A DNA stretch of 64,000 nt from the NCBI RefSeq assembly GCF_019097595.1, contig NC_080734.1, forward strand, positions 15,006,892 to 15,070,891, in the 5' to 3' direction. Shown here one piece after another: positions 38,001 through 49,804 of the stretch (position 1 is its first letter; every line of letters begins with the position of its first letter). Origin of the DNA: Hemibagrus wyckioides. Taxonomy: Eukaryota; Chordata; Actinopteri; Siluriformes; Bagridae. The position numbers and the translations under genes were made by a program. The notes below the pieces were generated by a model that was not told the origin of the DNA, searched no databases, and saw only the letters and a program-made list of their open reading frames with translations.

Positions 38001-39550
38001 ACACATACACAGAATTACACAACACTTACACAGAATTACACAACACATACACAGAATTACACAACACATACACAGAATTACACAACACATACACAGCATT
38101 ACACAACACATACACAGCATTACACAACACATACACAGAATTACACAACACTTACACAGAATTACACAACACTTACACAGCATTACACAACACTTACACA
38201 GAATTACACAACACATACACAGAATTACACAACACATACACAGCATTACACAACACATACACAGCATTACACAACACATACACAGAATTACACAACACTT
38301 ACACAGAATTACACAACACATACACAGCATTACACAACACATACACAGCATTACACAACACTTACACAGAATTACACAACACATACACAGCATTACACAA
38401 CACATACACAGAATTACACAACACATACACAGAATTACACAACACATACACAGAATTACACAACACATACACAGCATTACACAACACATACACAGAATTA
38501 CACAACACATACACAGAATTACACAACACATACACAGAATTACACAACACATACACAGCATTACACAACACTTACACAGAATTACACAACACATACACAG
38601 AATTACACAACACTTACACAGAATTACACAACACATACACAGAATTACACAACACATACACAGAATTACACAACACTTACACAGAATTACACAACACATA
38701 CACAGAATTATACAACACATACACAGAATTACACAACACATACACAGAATTACACAACACATACACAGAATTACACAACACATACACAGAATTACACAAC
38801 ACATACACAGAATTACACAACACATACACAGAATTACACAACACTTACACAGAATTACACAACACATACACAGAATTACACAACACATACACAGAATTAC
38901 ACAACACATACACACCATTACACAACACATACACAGCATTACACAACACTTACACAGAATTACACAACACATACACAGAATTACACAACACATACACAGA
39001 ATTACACAACACATACACAGAATTACACAACACATACACAGAATTACACAACACTTACACAGAATTACACAACACATACACAGAATTACACAACACTTAC
39101 ACAGAATTACACAACACATACACAGAATTATACAACACACACAGAATTATACAACACATACACAGAATTACACAACACATACACAGAATTATACAACACA
39201 TACACAGAATTATACAACACACACAGAATTATACAACACATACACAGAATTACACAACACATACACAGAATTACACAACACTTACACAACATTACACAAC
39301 ACTTACACAGAATTACACAACACATACAGCACTGTACACAACACATACACAGAATTACACAACACATACACAGAATTACACAACACTTACACAGAATTAC
39401 ACAACACATACACACCATTACACAACACATACACAATTACACAACACATACACAGAATTACACAACACATACACAGCATTACACAACACTTACACAGAAT
39501 TACACAACACTTACACAGCATTACACAACACTTACACAACATTACACAAC
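35009..39550. repeat. 21-bp minisatellite, roughly 215 units
   Basis: The unit is about attacacaacac(t/a)tacacag(a/c). Almost all variation is at two positions, giving four unit types, with very few indels until about 39120, where shortened units begin. Because 21 is a multiple of three and the minus strand has no stop in the unit, a false open frame of 1383 codons (34989-39140) results, a heptad of the form CCVILC(M/K). This is satellite DNA, not a gene. Confidence 0.97.
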
Positions 39551-39580
39551 ACTTACAGCGCAGTACACAACACAGCACAC

Positions 39581-40150
39581 TGCATACAACACAGTACACT
39601 ACACACATCACAATACACAACACATACAGAGCATTACACAACACAGTACACTACACACATCACAATACACAACACATACAGAGTGTTACACAACACAGTA
39701 CACTACACACATCACAATACACAACACATACAGAGCATTACACAACACAGTACACTACACACATCACAATACACAACACATACAGAGCGTTACACAACAC
39801 AGTACACTACACACATCACAATACACAACACATACAGAGCGTTACACAACACAGTACACTACACACATCACAATACACAACACATACAGAGCGTTACACA
39901 ACACAGTACACTACACACATCACAATACACAACACATACAGAGCATTACACAACACAGTACACTACACACATCACAATACACAACACATACAGAGCGTTA
40001 CACAACACAGTACACTACACACATCACAATACACAACACATACAGAGCATTACACAACACAGTACACTACACACATCACAATACACAACACATACAGAGC
40101 GTTACACAACACAGTACAGTACACACATCACAATACACAACACATACAAC
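39581..40150. repeat. 52-bp minisatellite, about 11 units
   Basis: Units recur at exactly 52 bp (gagc(a/g)tt at 39733, 39785, 39837, 39889). Each contains cattacacaacac from the neighbouring 21-bp array plus new sequence (agtacactacacacatcaca). It appears to have arisen from the edge of the 21-bp array. The open frame at 39683-40243 is an artefact. Confidence 0.95.
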
Positions 40151-40252
40151 CCAGTATTTGCTCAGTTCTCTGGATTCTTCAGTTTAACCCACCTTCCAAT
40201 AACATACCATGACTTGGCTGAGATAAACTGCCTACAGGTATAAATGAGTGTT

Positions 40253-40254
<2 letters not shown>

Positions 40255-40293
<39 letters not shown>
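40255..40293 (+). repeat. (GT)n microsatellite
   Basis: About 19 GT units just right of the minisatellites. Further CA/GT runs are near 40591-40610, 40856-40883 and 41012-41038. Confidence 0.9.
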
Positions 40294-40294
<1 letters not shown>

Positions 40295-40299
40295 AGTGT

Positions 40300-40851
40300 G
40301 TGTGCGTTATAAATGTGTGCAGTGGAACAGCCTCCCATCCTGGGTGTATCCCATCCTCACGGTGTCTTTTCCTGTGATATAGGCTTCAGACCTACTGCAA
40401 CCTTTTTTCCTAAGGTTCATTTCTTCATGATCCAGATGTTCCATCAACAAGAATTTGTTCATTTTCGTATTGGCTACAAGCTACTGTGGTGAGAAACAGG
40501 ATCAACCAATCAGGATCATGCATTTATTTCCGTTTAAATGCCACTATTCAGTGTAAAAGCTATGCTATGAAAGTCTATTTCAAACTCTGACACACACACA
40601 CACACACACACCAAAGAAGTCATTTGGTTTTGAAGTTTTGTTGCTCTTTAGGGGGCCGACTAACAGCCCTCAAACAGCTACAAAATGCACGGCTCTCTCC
40701 ACACAGGGTGTCTCCCGTATCCTGTCTCCCAGCTGTCTGTGTGCTCGTGCTCTGCTGGAGCTCTCCAAACCATTATCACTCTCTTATTCAATCACACCTT
40801 CCTTCTGATATTACCCAATCATCCTTTCATCTCTTTCTCTGGGCCGTTTCA

Positions 40852-40887
<36 letters not shown>

Positions 40888-43795
40888 AGCTCAGGTTCTG
40901 TTTCTGTTCACTCTCCCAAGTGTTTGAATGCGAGCGAGAATATTAGCATCTGTAAATGCCCGAACCACACCAATGCTCACATGCACTTACTTCAGTGAGT
41001 CCTTATCTGTACTCACACACACACACACACACACACACGCGCCAGTCATCACTCTATCCTTCCAGCTCAACTAAACCAAACCACACACACACACTTACAC
41101 TAACACCACAAACTAGTTTCCTCCATAATTATTGATCAGTGAAGTTGTTTGTGAGCGAGTATGTTTTGTTTGTGCGGATGTGTGATGTTTTATTCAGCAC
41201 CGATTTACAGTGTGCTCTGTGGGCCTGGCAGAGGACGTCGATTTTGTGCTGATAGCTGTTGATGACACATCGAGGTTGCGAGCAGACAGAGGCATGAATA
41301 TATTTATGGTTGTGATGCTGATTGGGCTTGGGCTGTGCTGGGTGTTAGATTAGACCTGGCCAGTGCTGTATCAAAGTTCAATACTCCATTAGTTTTGTTT
41401 ATGTGTGCTGGCTTATGCCATTATTGAGGTCACATCAGGCTTGCAAAAGGCACTCAGGCCAATCGCAAAACAGCATGATTTATGGTGAACTGCTAACCTA
41501 GCAAGCGAGGCACAGGTAAATATTCCACCCACAGCAGCAAGGACACACATACACATTCATGCTGGCTAGCTTGCATGGGCGGGTGTCTGCATACACACAT
41601 TTTAAATGCCACACTCTTTGCGCAGTGTTGGGGAGATGAGTGGAGTTAGGGAAGAGAGGGAAGTGTCTGAGGGCACTTTGGCATAATGATGGGTTTTAAT
41701 GTCATATTATCACTTCACTGATAAATACCCTGGAAATCAGCTTTAGAGCCCAAATGGCTAATGTGAATATTCAATAGCACTCACTCACACACTCTCTCTC
41801 GCTCTCACACACACACACCAGTCTCATGAACACAGAAAGCCATTGTCAACTGAAAAAATAAAAAAATAGATGGCTGGTGATTTTCCTCTACAGTCTCTGT
41901 TTCTCTATCAAACAATTGCATCATTACTCACGGAAGACAAAATGTAAACTCCGCTGACAAAATCAGATTATTTGATTATGTCTGATAATTTTGATGTGAG
42001 CTGATTTGTCATCGTTTTGTACGTCTGCTCATTTCTGCATAAATAAAATACAAATCTGTTCATATTTACATTCAATCAAGACCTGCTGAGAACAGGAGGA
42101 TAGGATTTTCCCCCCTCTGGACAACATTACATACTGACATTTAAAAATATCTGTTAATGCACTGATATATACATATTCAGAAGATTATGAAGATTATTAA
42201 GCATTAAACCCCATACACAAGACACGCAACGCAGGGAAGGCACGGGTTATTGGGGCAGAAATATGATTTAAGGCGAAGTTCTTGTATGGTTTGTACATAA
42301 TGGTAGCAAATACTTGTAACTGCTGGTATAATGCGACGCAAGTTCTAGTGGACGTTATTTACATTTTAATTCATTTACATTGCTTTAGAATCTGGAGGAA
42401 ATGCATGCAGTATGACTGGTATATCTTTGATACTATTTAAAAAAGCCATTAACATTCCGTCTTTTCCCTTTTTGACGGTTGTAGTATATGAATAAATGAA
42501 TCAATTACTAATATTAAAAATTCACATTTTATTGGTCAGATAAATACACAACCATACACCGTACAGCATGCAGTAAAATGCATGCTGTTTTTAAATAAAA
42601 TAAAAATAAAATAAGAATTGAATTTACAACAAAAAGTAAGAATTTTTAAATATAATTTTTTCCCCTCTTTTACTACCTGTATAGGGATTTTCTATTATAT
42701 ACACAATACAATATAATACATGAATACAGATCACTGTCAGAAACAGCATGACTGTATTATTATGAATAAAATTGCTGGTCCCGTGTAATTAAAATACACA
42801 AGGCTCATGAAGGTTTAATCCGTTCAAACATGTGATGACTATGATATTGTCAGTATTATTACTGTGTACACATAGTATCCATCTTGTACAAAGCCCTTTC
42901 TATAACAACTACAATCACTTTTACGTGCCACATCAAAACGACCTTGATGCCTGCAAAGCTTTACAAACACGCTGTATTTCTCACCATGATATCTGATTCA
43001 TTTACCATCACTAACTTTTGCAAGGATTACCGTCAGCTACCATAAGGCAGAGCGTGTGTGCAGGAACTATTTCCCGTTCCACATTCAGCCATGCATGGTA
43101 ATGTCTGGCAGCAGATCACAGAAATCTTAGAACTTCACTGAAAACTGCTGCCATAAGAGCTTTTTTTCTCCATTATTAAAGCTCAATTAATAAAAAATGA
43201 AAAATCCATAACTTTTTCTTCACCTCACTGGTTAAACAAAGTAATTCCCCTGACTTCCTCGCACCTGAGGAGCCGTCACGTCTGTGCATATGTGTTAGGG
43301 GAAAGGAGGGGACACATTTTTTGCATACACCTGTCAGAACAAGTGCATCACACCTACACTGCTCCAGATGGTCTTCTTTTTCAATTATTTATTTATCTCG
43401 TTTCAAGTTCTTAACTTTGTCATTAAACTCAAGTCATTAAAGTTCCAGGAACTTAACAGAGCCGTGAAATTCCCACTGACATCCATGAGCGCCTTTCTGT
43501 TGAGGAGTGAGCCACAAATGCTGTTTTATTCTAAAAAACCAAACACAAAAATCAACAACCTGTTTAATCTGCTTAAATTTGCATAAATTTATCAAATCAT
43601 AACATTAGTTAATGACACGAAGTCATGAGTGTTTAAATAATACAAAAAAAATGGGACATATGCTACAGTCAGTGATATTTAGGGCTAAAATCTCATTTCT
43701 GTCAATAGCTTGATATTAGAATATGCAGTCTCACTGATGGCACACAAATGATGCAGGGCAAAGTTCCGCCCATGTACTGAATGTCTGATTCAAGT
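40300..43795. other. Intergenic stretch, no gene seen
   Basis: Only CA/GT microsatellites were recognised. The interval 41130-41480 is less repetitive and of more even composition than its surroundings, but shows no exon-like frame. Confidence 0.45.
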
Positions 43796-43799
43796 GTAT

Positions 43800-43897
43800 C
43801 ATTGTGCAAATAAGAGATTAGTCAACAGCAAGAGGGTTGCAAGTGTACATATGTTTACAACCCTCTTACTGTTTACTAATTTCTTATTTGCACAATG
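43800..43897. repeat. Long hairpin: 40-bp inverted repeat with an 18-base loop
   Basis: The left arm 43800-43839 and right arm 43858-43897 are complementary at 37 of 40 positions by direct comparison. The arms run from cattgtgcaaataaga to aagagggttg. The right arm continues into the repeat at 43905, so the left arm may be a fold-back copy of that repeat's edge. Precursor-microRNA-like in size, but with no evidence for processing. Confidence 0.85.
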
Positions 43898-43904
43898 CCA
43901 GTAA

Positions 43905-44160
43905 ATTCTGTACTCTGGTTGGCGCTATTTTATGTATCTGTCCTGTAGCCTGTTGTACTGTTTGTTTGCATTGCCCTTGTCTTTGCACTTTACATGGCTA
44001 GGACAACTTACGCTTTAGTCCTTTGTTTTGTGCTGTCTTATATAGCCCTGTGTTGTTTTTTGTAGCACCATGGTCCCGGAGAAACGTTGTTACATTTCAC
44101 TGTGTACTGCATCAGCTATATATGGTTGAAATGACAATAAAAGCTCCCTGACTTCATGAT
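43905..44160 (+). repeat. 3' part of a dispersed LINE-like repeat
   Basis: Contains caccatggtcccggagaaac, gttgttacatttcactgtgt and atatggttgaaatgacaata followed by AAAGC, with an AATAAA near the end. I know this as a frequent teleost retroelement 3' end. No coding part. Confidence 0.65.
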
Positions 44161-44244
44161 CGAATCCTAAATCCTCTATTGTGCTCGTGTGTGTTTTTGC
44201 CAAACGTCAAGCATACAGTACACAGCCGAAAGCTGTATATCACA

Positions 44245-44405
44245 CCCATTAGCATTGGCTCAACGGTTAAGCGCCTGTCTTACTGAGCCATCGGTTCAAA
44301 CCCCAGGACTGCTAAGCTGCCACTTTTGGGTCCTTAAGCAAGGCTCTTAACCGTCTCAGCTCCAGGGGTGCTGTATCTCTATGCCTTGACACCAATTTTC
44401 TAGCA
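44245..44405 (+). mobile_element. tRNA-derived SINE copy, family B, forward
   Basis: Has an A box tggctcaacggttaagcg and a B box ggttcaaaccccaggactgc. The body (ccttaagcaaggctcttaac, agctccagggg) is the inverse of the copies at 20271, 47741 and 48148. More diverged than those. Confidence 0.75.
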
Positions 44406-44499
44406 AGCTGGGATATGCAACAGAGTGCTATAATATATATGTGAGAAAACTGTTTTCACAAAACACACAATTGTTCATAATGTATGCCTACAAGAGGAC

Positions 44500-44655
44500 A
44501 TTATTCTTCAATGGAAATGAGAGGCACAAACCTGTTCCATCATGACGATACCCCCCTGTGCACAAACCATGGTTTGCCATGGTTGGAGCAGAAGAAGTCA
44601 AGTAGCCTAAATCACGAATGGGATATCCACCTACTTTTGGACATATATATAATAT
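44500..44655 (+). mobile_element. Tc1-derived fragment
   Basis: Contains aggcacaaacctgttccatc, atgacgatacccccctgtgc and ggtttgccatggttggag, then ccacctacttttggacatat. These are pieces of the same Tc1 family as 11853, with a large internal deletion and a decayed right end. Confidence 0.65.
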
Positions 44656-45455
44656 AATAAACAGAATAGTTCTACTTTCATTGAAAAACACTAAACTAAA
44701 ACACTAAACACTAAAATGTATGATTGTATTTATCTATTTGTTCCTATTGTGTAATTTTCACCTAATTTGGACAATGTGTTCTTCAATGATCTACTCTTAG
44801 TTTCTCCTCTAAAAGCATTTTAAAGGGAAAAAATAAGATAAATAATAAGTAAATGTTCCACCTCCTTCGCCTTCACTACAACCTCGACTGTATTTCACTT
44901 GCACTCTCTCATTATTCAGTGCTGATGCAGAGTTGCAGGTGTTTCAGAAAAGTGGGCTGAAAACATTAATATTATTAATATTATAATCCTCAATGCACAT
45001 GAAAGCTAGGGGGTGTTCAATTGCATGAATCTACACTCTGGGCTTGTCCAGCTAGCCCATTTACACCAGCCACCCCCTGGCTACAGTAACACATTAATAC
45101 TATGTAAAATGATGATTATGTCTCTAATTGTTCCCACCTAAGTATTATGATGTGAAATTAACTCAGCAGCTCCTGGCAGTCTAAAAGCTAGCCAGAGGCT
45201 AAAGTACTACACCAGACCGCTGAAAATCTCCGGGTTCCATTTTACATTTCTTCAAGCATCCAGAGGGCAGGTATCATACTGAGTATTCTGACTGAACAGA
45301 GGAAAGAAAAAGAGATTAGTGGAGTGTCTTTGTGTGTGTGTTTGCCAAAAGTGGTAATGTCCAGTCTTGCAATTAACTAAACAGCAATCTGTGTCCTCTT
45401 TCAAACCTGTAGGGTATGAGGTGGGTATATTATTACTATTAAATTAAATATTAGA

Positions 45456-45457
<2 letters not shown>

Positions 45458-45506
<49 letters not shown>
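45458..45506 (+). repeat. (TTA)n microsatellite
   Basis: About 16 perfect TTA units. Confidence 0.95.
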
Positions 45507-45507
<1 letters not shown>

Positions 45508-45602
45508 TTTAAACAATTCTCTTACATGTTGCACCAATCCAATGGACAAAATAATCTCTAAATAATGATGGTAGCTGCATAAATAAAAAAAGGAATAGAC
45601 TG

Positions 45603-45744
45603 TTCTATAAATATATCACACCTAGTAGGCTAGATAAAAACAGAAATGCTTCTGAAAAACGACTAATTCTTAATACCCAGGGTGTCAATGAGCCATTAAC
45701 GAGGCATTAACGAGGCATTAAGTGTGTGACATGACAAAGAAATT
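45603..45744 (+). repeat. Unnamed dispersed repeat, copy B
   Basis: Partner of 8664-8830 in the same orientation and block order. It has an internal local duplication of gaggcattaac not present in copy A. Confidence 0.65.
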
Positions 45745-46099
45745 CAGTGCTGAACATGGGCTCCATCAAATATATCTGAAAAAAATAAAAATAACATGGA
45801 AAATTTTTTTACTAATACTGAAATCTATTATTATTATTTTTATTTACTATATTATTACTATAAACTATTACTATATTATTATTATTATAATCATCAAAAA
45901 TTAACACCAGAACACAATCCAAATTAACTGCCAAAATGTGGATCTGAGCAGGGCCAAGGCATTTCCGGCTTTATGCCAGATTTGGACCACATTTCTGCTA
46001 TGTGGGAAGCGAGTGTGTAGTGATGCAGGAGCAGGATCCAAGCAGCCATTTGGCCAGTCTACTGAAATGACTGAATTGATCATCAATGGACAGCTCTAC

Positions 46100-46258
46100 T
46101 GAGAGCAAACGAAAGAAAAACAGCTTAGACCAGCATAATACATATTGGTCAAGCAACACAGTCATCAAAACCACCAACAGACCAGCAATAACCATCAAAA
46201 ACCAGTTTTGGCCTGAGATAGACATCTTACTGCTCTAAGCTGTGTTTTTTCTAGCAGG
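46100..46258 (-). repeat. GCTGGT-rich dispersed teleost repeat
   Basis: The minus strand carries repeated tgctggtc- and ggttttgatg-like words and begins ccctgctagaaaaaacacag, a composition and start I associate with a common teleost interspersed repeat. Family assignment is from memory. Confidence 0.4.
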
Positions 46259-46259
46259 G

Positions 46260-47735
46260 AGACTAATTTTCCTTTACTGGCTTGATGATTAGGCCTTCTC
46301 AATGAGAACTCTGAATTAAATTTTTTTATTCAATGTTAGATTTATAGATATGGATAAAACTTAAAGATCTCCTCCACCTTCACAGACTTAGAGGGTTCGA
46401 TGGCTAATGTTAAATATGATTAGAATGGCTTTCTTAGCATTTCCCAGCTATAATATCAGAAACACACGCTGGTTAATACGAGCCAAACATCTGGACATTT
46501 GAATGTCTTCCCAGCTTTACCAGCTTCTTCTCGCCTTCTTCATCATGCGTCCTCAAGAACAGCATTTAGATAAGAAAGTCAACATCAATATTTCACACAG
46601 AAGTGAATACATAAATGATTTAGTGAGCAGCACAAAACTTTCTAGAAGTTGCTCAGATCTGCCAAGCAAGTTAGTGAAACAACTTTGTAAGACAGAACAA
46701 ATATGATAAAAACACGATGTCCCTTTGAAAAGGACATAAATAAACTAGACTCAAATGCATTCAGTTGAGGTGCAACTCATTAGTTTGGCTTTACAGACAG
46801 ATAACAGGCAATCCAAAAATGCTCACACACACACACACACACACACGGAAACAATAGCAGGTGGATTACATAGGCAAAGGGTCAGCTGGCTTACTGAGTT
46901 CACTCAATTAGGGAAAAAAAAGTTTTTTTTGTCCCCTCCAAAAGGGAGTCGTACAATTTCCAGTAAAAAAAGGCACAGTGCTTTAAGATGAGAAACTAAA
47001 GATACACAGAGGAACAGTAACAGCAGGAGTTCGGCGCACTGTGTTGTAAGCCAGCAGGGAAAAAGTGTCATTTAGTATCGGGTCTGATTGTTTGAAGCCA
47101 GAGAAACGACCCCTCATGACAGAACTTCTTTCAAATGGAAATAGTGACAATAGACAGGGAAACTTAAATTGCTTGGAATTTTCACAAAGGAGCGTGGCAA
47201 AAGGCTGGACTTTATCAGACGAGTGGCTACAACCCTCAGGTATAGAAAGAGATCTTCTGAGAAACTGTTCGTAAGAGTACTGCTTATTTTTCAAGTCACA
47301 CAAAATTAAAGGGAAGCTGCTTTCGGCTGCACCTTTATAAGTCCACAGAGGAGTCAGGGCTGCCAAGCTTATGAAGATTTCAAGGAAAGTCAAGGACCTC
47401 AAAAGTAAGCATGTTGGATTTCAGCTAGTGGTCTGAATGCCGTATTTGGAAATGCTCTGACCTTTGTGAGCAAGAAAGACCTTATGCTGTTCACTGAGTT
47501 TTAATATGCTTCCGTACCAGGGTGGAAGCTCTGAGAATCATTTCTAAACTAGCCTAGGCTTTGTTCTTTTTGCATTTCACATCCCTGAAAATGGTGACGT
47601 ACCAATACAAAAATCACGTGTAAAACTGTCTGGAATCTTGACTGACTTTGAGTTGGCACATAAAAACATATGCACATAACATAGGCTTCTTTGATTTGCT
47701 ATGCCAACAATATTGGAAGCCTTTAGAAGCTTTCA
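46260..47735. other. Intergenic stretch, no gene seen
   Basis: A CA run is at about 46824-46846. The minus-strand open frame at 46983-47402 (139 codons) has no family resemblance I can see and no convincing splice or composition signal. Confidence 0.45.
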
Positions 47736-47740
47736 AAGAA

Positions 47741-47962
47741 GCCTTTATTTGTTGCATATACATAACAGTGCAGTGAAATACATTTCTCTGAACATATCCC
47801 AGCTAAGGAAGTTGAAGTCAGAGTGCAGTTTCAGCCATGATAAAGCACCACTGGAGCAGAGAGGGTTAAGGGCCTTACTCAAGGGCCCAACATTGGCATC
47901 TTGGCAGTACTGGGGCTTGGACTCCTGACCAACACCCTTAATAACTTGAGCCACCACTGCTC
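47741..47962 (-). mobile_element. tRNA-derived SINE copy, family B
   Basis: On the minus strand it runs from an A-box region gtggtggctcaagttattaa, through gtccaagccccagtactgcc, to a tail ending acaaataaaggc at 47741. More diverged than the copy at 48148. Confidence 0.8.
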
Positions 47963-48147
47963 TAGATTTGCAGTAGACTACACATCCAGAGAGATGTAAA
48001 GCCTCGAAATTTCTTTTAACTTAACTCTGAGTCGAGTGATCAGTTTTCTTTTCTAAGGGCAATGGATAAAGATGCAAGAAAACTTATAGTGTAGTTAATG
48101 TCTCTTATTTCCCCATTTGTCAACTCTTTGAAAAGATGTAAGAAATA

Positions 48148-48368
48148 GCCTTTATTTGTCACATATACATTAAAGCACAGTGAAATTCTTTCTTCTTTCC
48201 CATCCTTGGAGGTTGGGGTCAGAGCACAGGGTCAGCCATGATACATCGCCCCTGGAGCAGAGAGGGTTAAGGGCCTTGCTGAAGGGCCCAACAGTGGCAA
48301 CTTGGCGGTGCTGGGGCTTGAACCCTCGATCAACGACCCAGAGCCTTAACCACTTGAGCCACCACCGC
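48148..48368 (-). mobile_element. tRNA-derived SINE copy, family B, best preserved
   Basis: Minus strand: A box gtggctcaagtggttaaggc, B box gggttcaagccccagcaccg, body gttgggcccttcagcaaggc, tail gtgacaaataaaggc. It lies 186 bp from the copy at 47741, in the same orientation. Confidence 0.85.
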
Positions 48369-49094
48369 ATGTAAGCATACATCCTAACCTTTAAAAGCTT
48401 CCAAAATAAGAAAACGGCTTCATGAGATGTATCCAATCTGAAACAGTTCAGACAATTTTCTGATTATCCTTTCATGACTCAACTCCTTTCCTTCCTACTT
48501 GTTTGTTATTCACATTGCTTTAGTTTGTCAGTACAGTCACCTTTTTATTCCTGCATCTGTTCCTACTGTCATTTTCGAAATTCCCTGCCATGTTGAACCA
48601 GCATGCTCGCTAGAGACAAACGTGGCTAGATAACATGGACATCTTGCCTCCTAATGTGAACACAGTGTAAGTTGCCTCGGCTCTGAGGTGACAATTTGGC
48701 ATGCATTTTAATGCAGAAGCAATTGTAGACAGTCATTATTTACAGAAACGTATCATCATTATAATATTTGCTGCTGCTCAAATCTACCAGATGAGTACAG
48801 GGATTGTATGGTGAAGGAAGGAAGAAAATCTCATGGAGATTTGTAGCATGGCCATAGGAATTGCAGTTGTTTTTCGTATGGCTGTCAAATTTAATTGGCA
48901 GCTGTTCTGATATTTTCAACACGTTGGCCGACTAAACAAACGATAGAGTTGTTCCACCCCTGAGGATACAGGTCTTCAGAGTTTGAGAGTATGTGAACTT
49001 TCTTTTGCTGTGTTATGGTGCACACACTATTAGACTTTAATATTATTTGAATTTAATAATATGAATGAAATCATAAGATTATTAATGAAACTAT

Positions 49095-49310
49095 ATAGAC
49101 ACACTGTCACAAAGCAGCTTTAGAGAAATATTTAAAATCAGAACATTTTCAATTTATAGATTTGTTTCTAATGAGCAAGCCAGAGGTGATGATAGAAAGG
49201 AAAAACTCCCTGAGACGTTATGAGGAAGAAACCTTGAGAGGAACCAGACCCAAAAGGAAATCCATCCTCATCTGGGTGATACTGGATAGTGCCATTATAA
49301 ATAATTTCCC
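49095..49310 (+). repeat. Dispersed teleost repeat fragment
   Basis: Contains cacaaagcagctttagagaa, aatgagcaagccagagg, ggaaaaactccctgagacgt and gaggaagaaaccttgagagg, a block order I know as a very abundant non-coding repeat in fish genomes. Confidence 0.65.
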
Positions 49311-49804
49311 TTGTATAACTGTGTATGATATGTTCAAAAAGTGCAATTATGTAACCAGGAAATTCATTCTAATTTTAACATGAAGTCTATTTTGTCAGAC
49401 TGCAGTCCAAAGTCATCATCATGGTCTCTAAATGGCACCAGTAAGCTAAGGTATCTTTATTATTACAGGTCTATAAACACATAATAACATATAGCTTGCA
49501 TCTTTTAACACATTCCTTCCAGGATGTGTTTCTACCTTGGACCGAGATCCAGATCCACATTGTTCCTGACCAAGATAACCCAGTTATTGATGTATACAAA
49601 GCCAGGATATACGCATACATTGATTATGCACATACTGATTTTCAGACAACGATCTGTGTGTAGTTCACACCAGTAGCCATGAGAAGAGTTGTCTGGGCTT
49701 TTTAATAGAGTCTAGACTACTGATTTTATAATCAAGCACTTTCTCTTACACCTAAAGACCTGAAGATTTGGATTGCATTTTTTCTTTGTTGTCAACATGT
49801 AATC

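Noticed and set aside
34989..39140. Open frame of 1383 codons, Cys-rich heptads
   Set aside because: It is a 21-bp tandem repeat whose length is a multiple of three and whose unit has no stop on that strand; only two sites vary and there is no domain, signal peptide or splice context.
35009..40150. CRISPR-like regular array
   Set aside because: Units are contiguous with no unique spacers, and the genome is eukaryotic.
39683..40243. Open frame of 186 codons, Thr/His/Gln-rich
   Set aside because: Translation of the 52-bp minisatellite.
46983..47402. Minus-strand open frame of 139 codons
   Set aside because: No recognised domain, no promoter or splice evidence, composition like the flanks.
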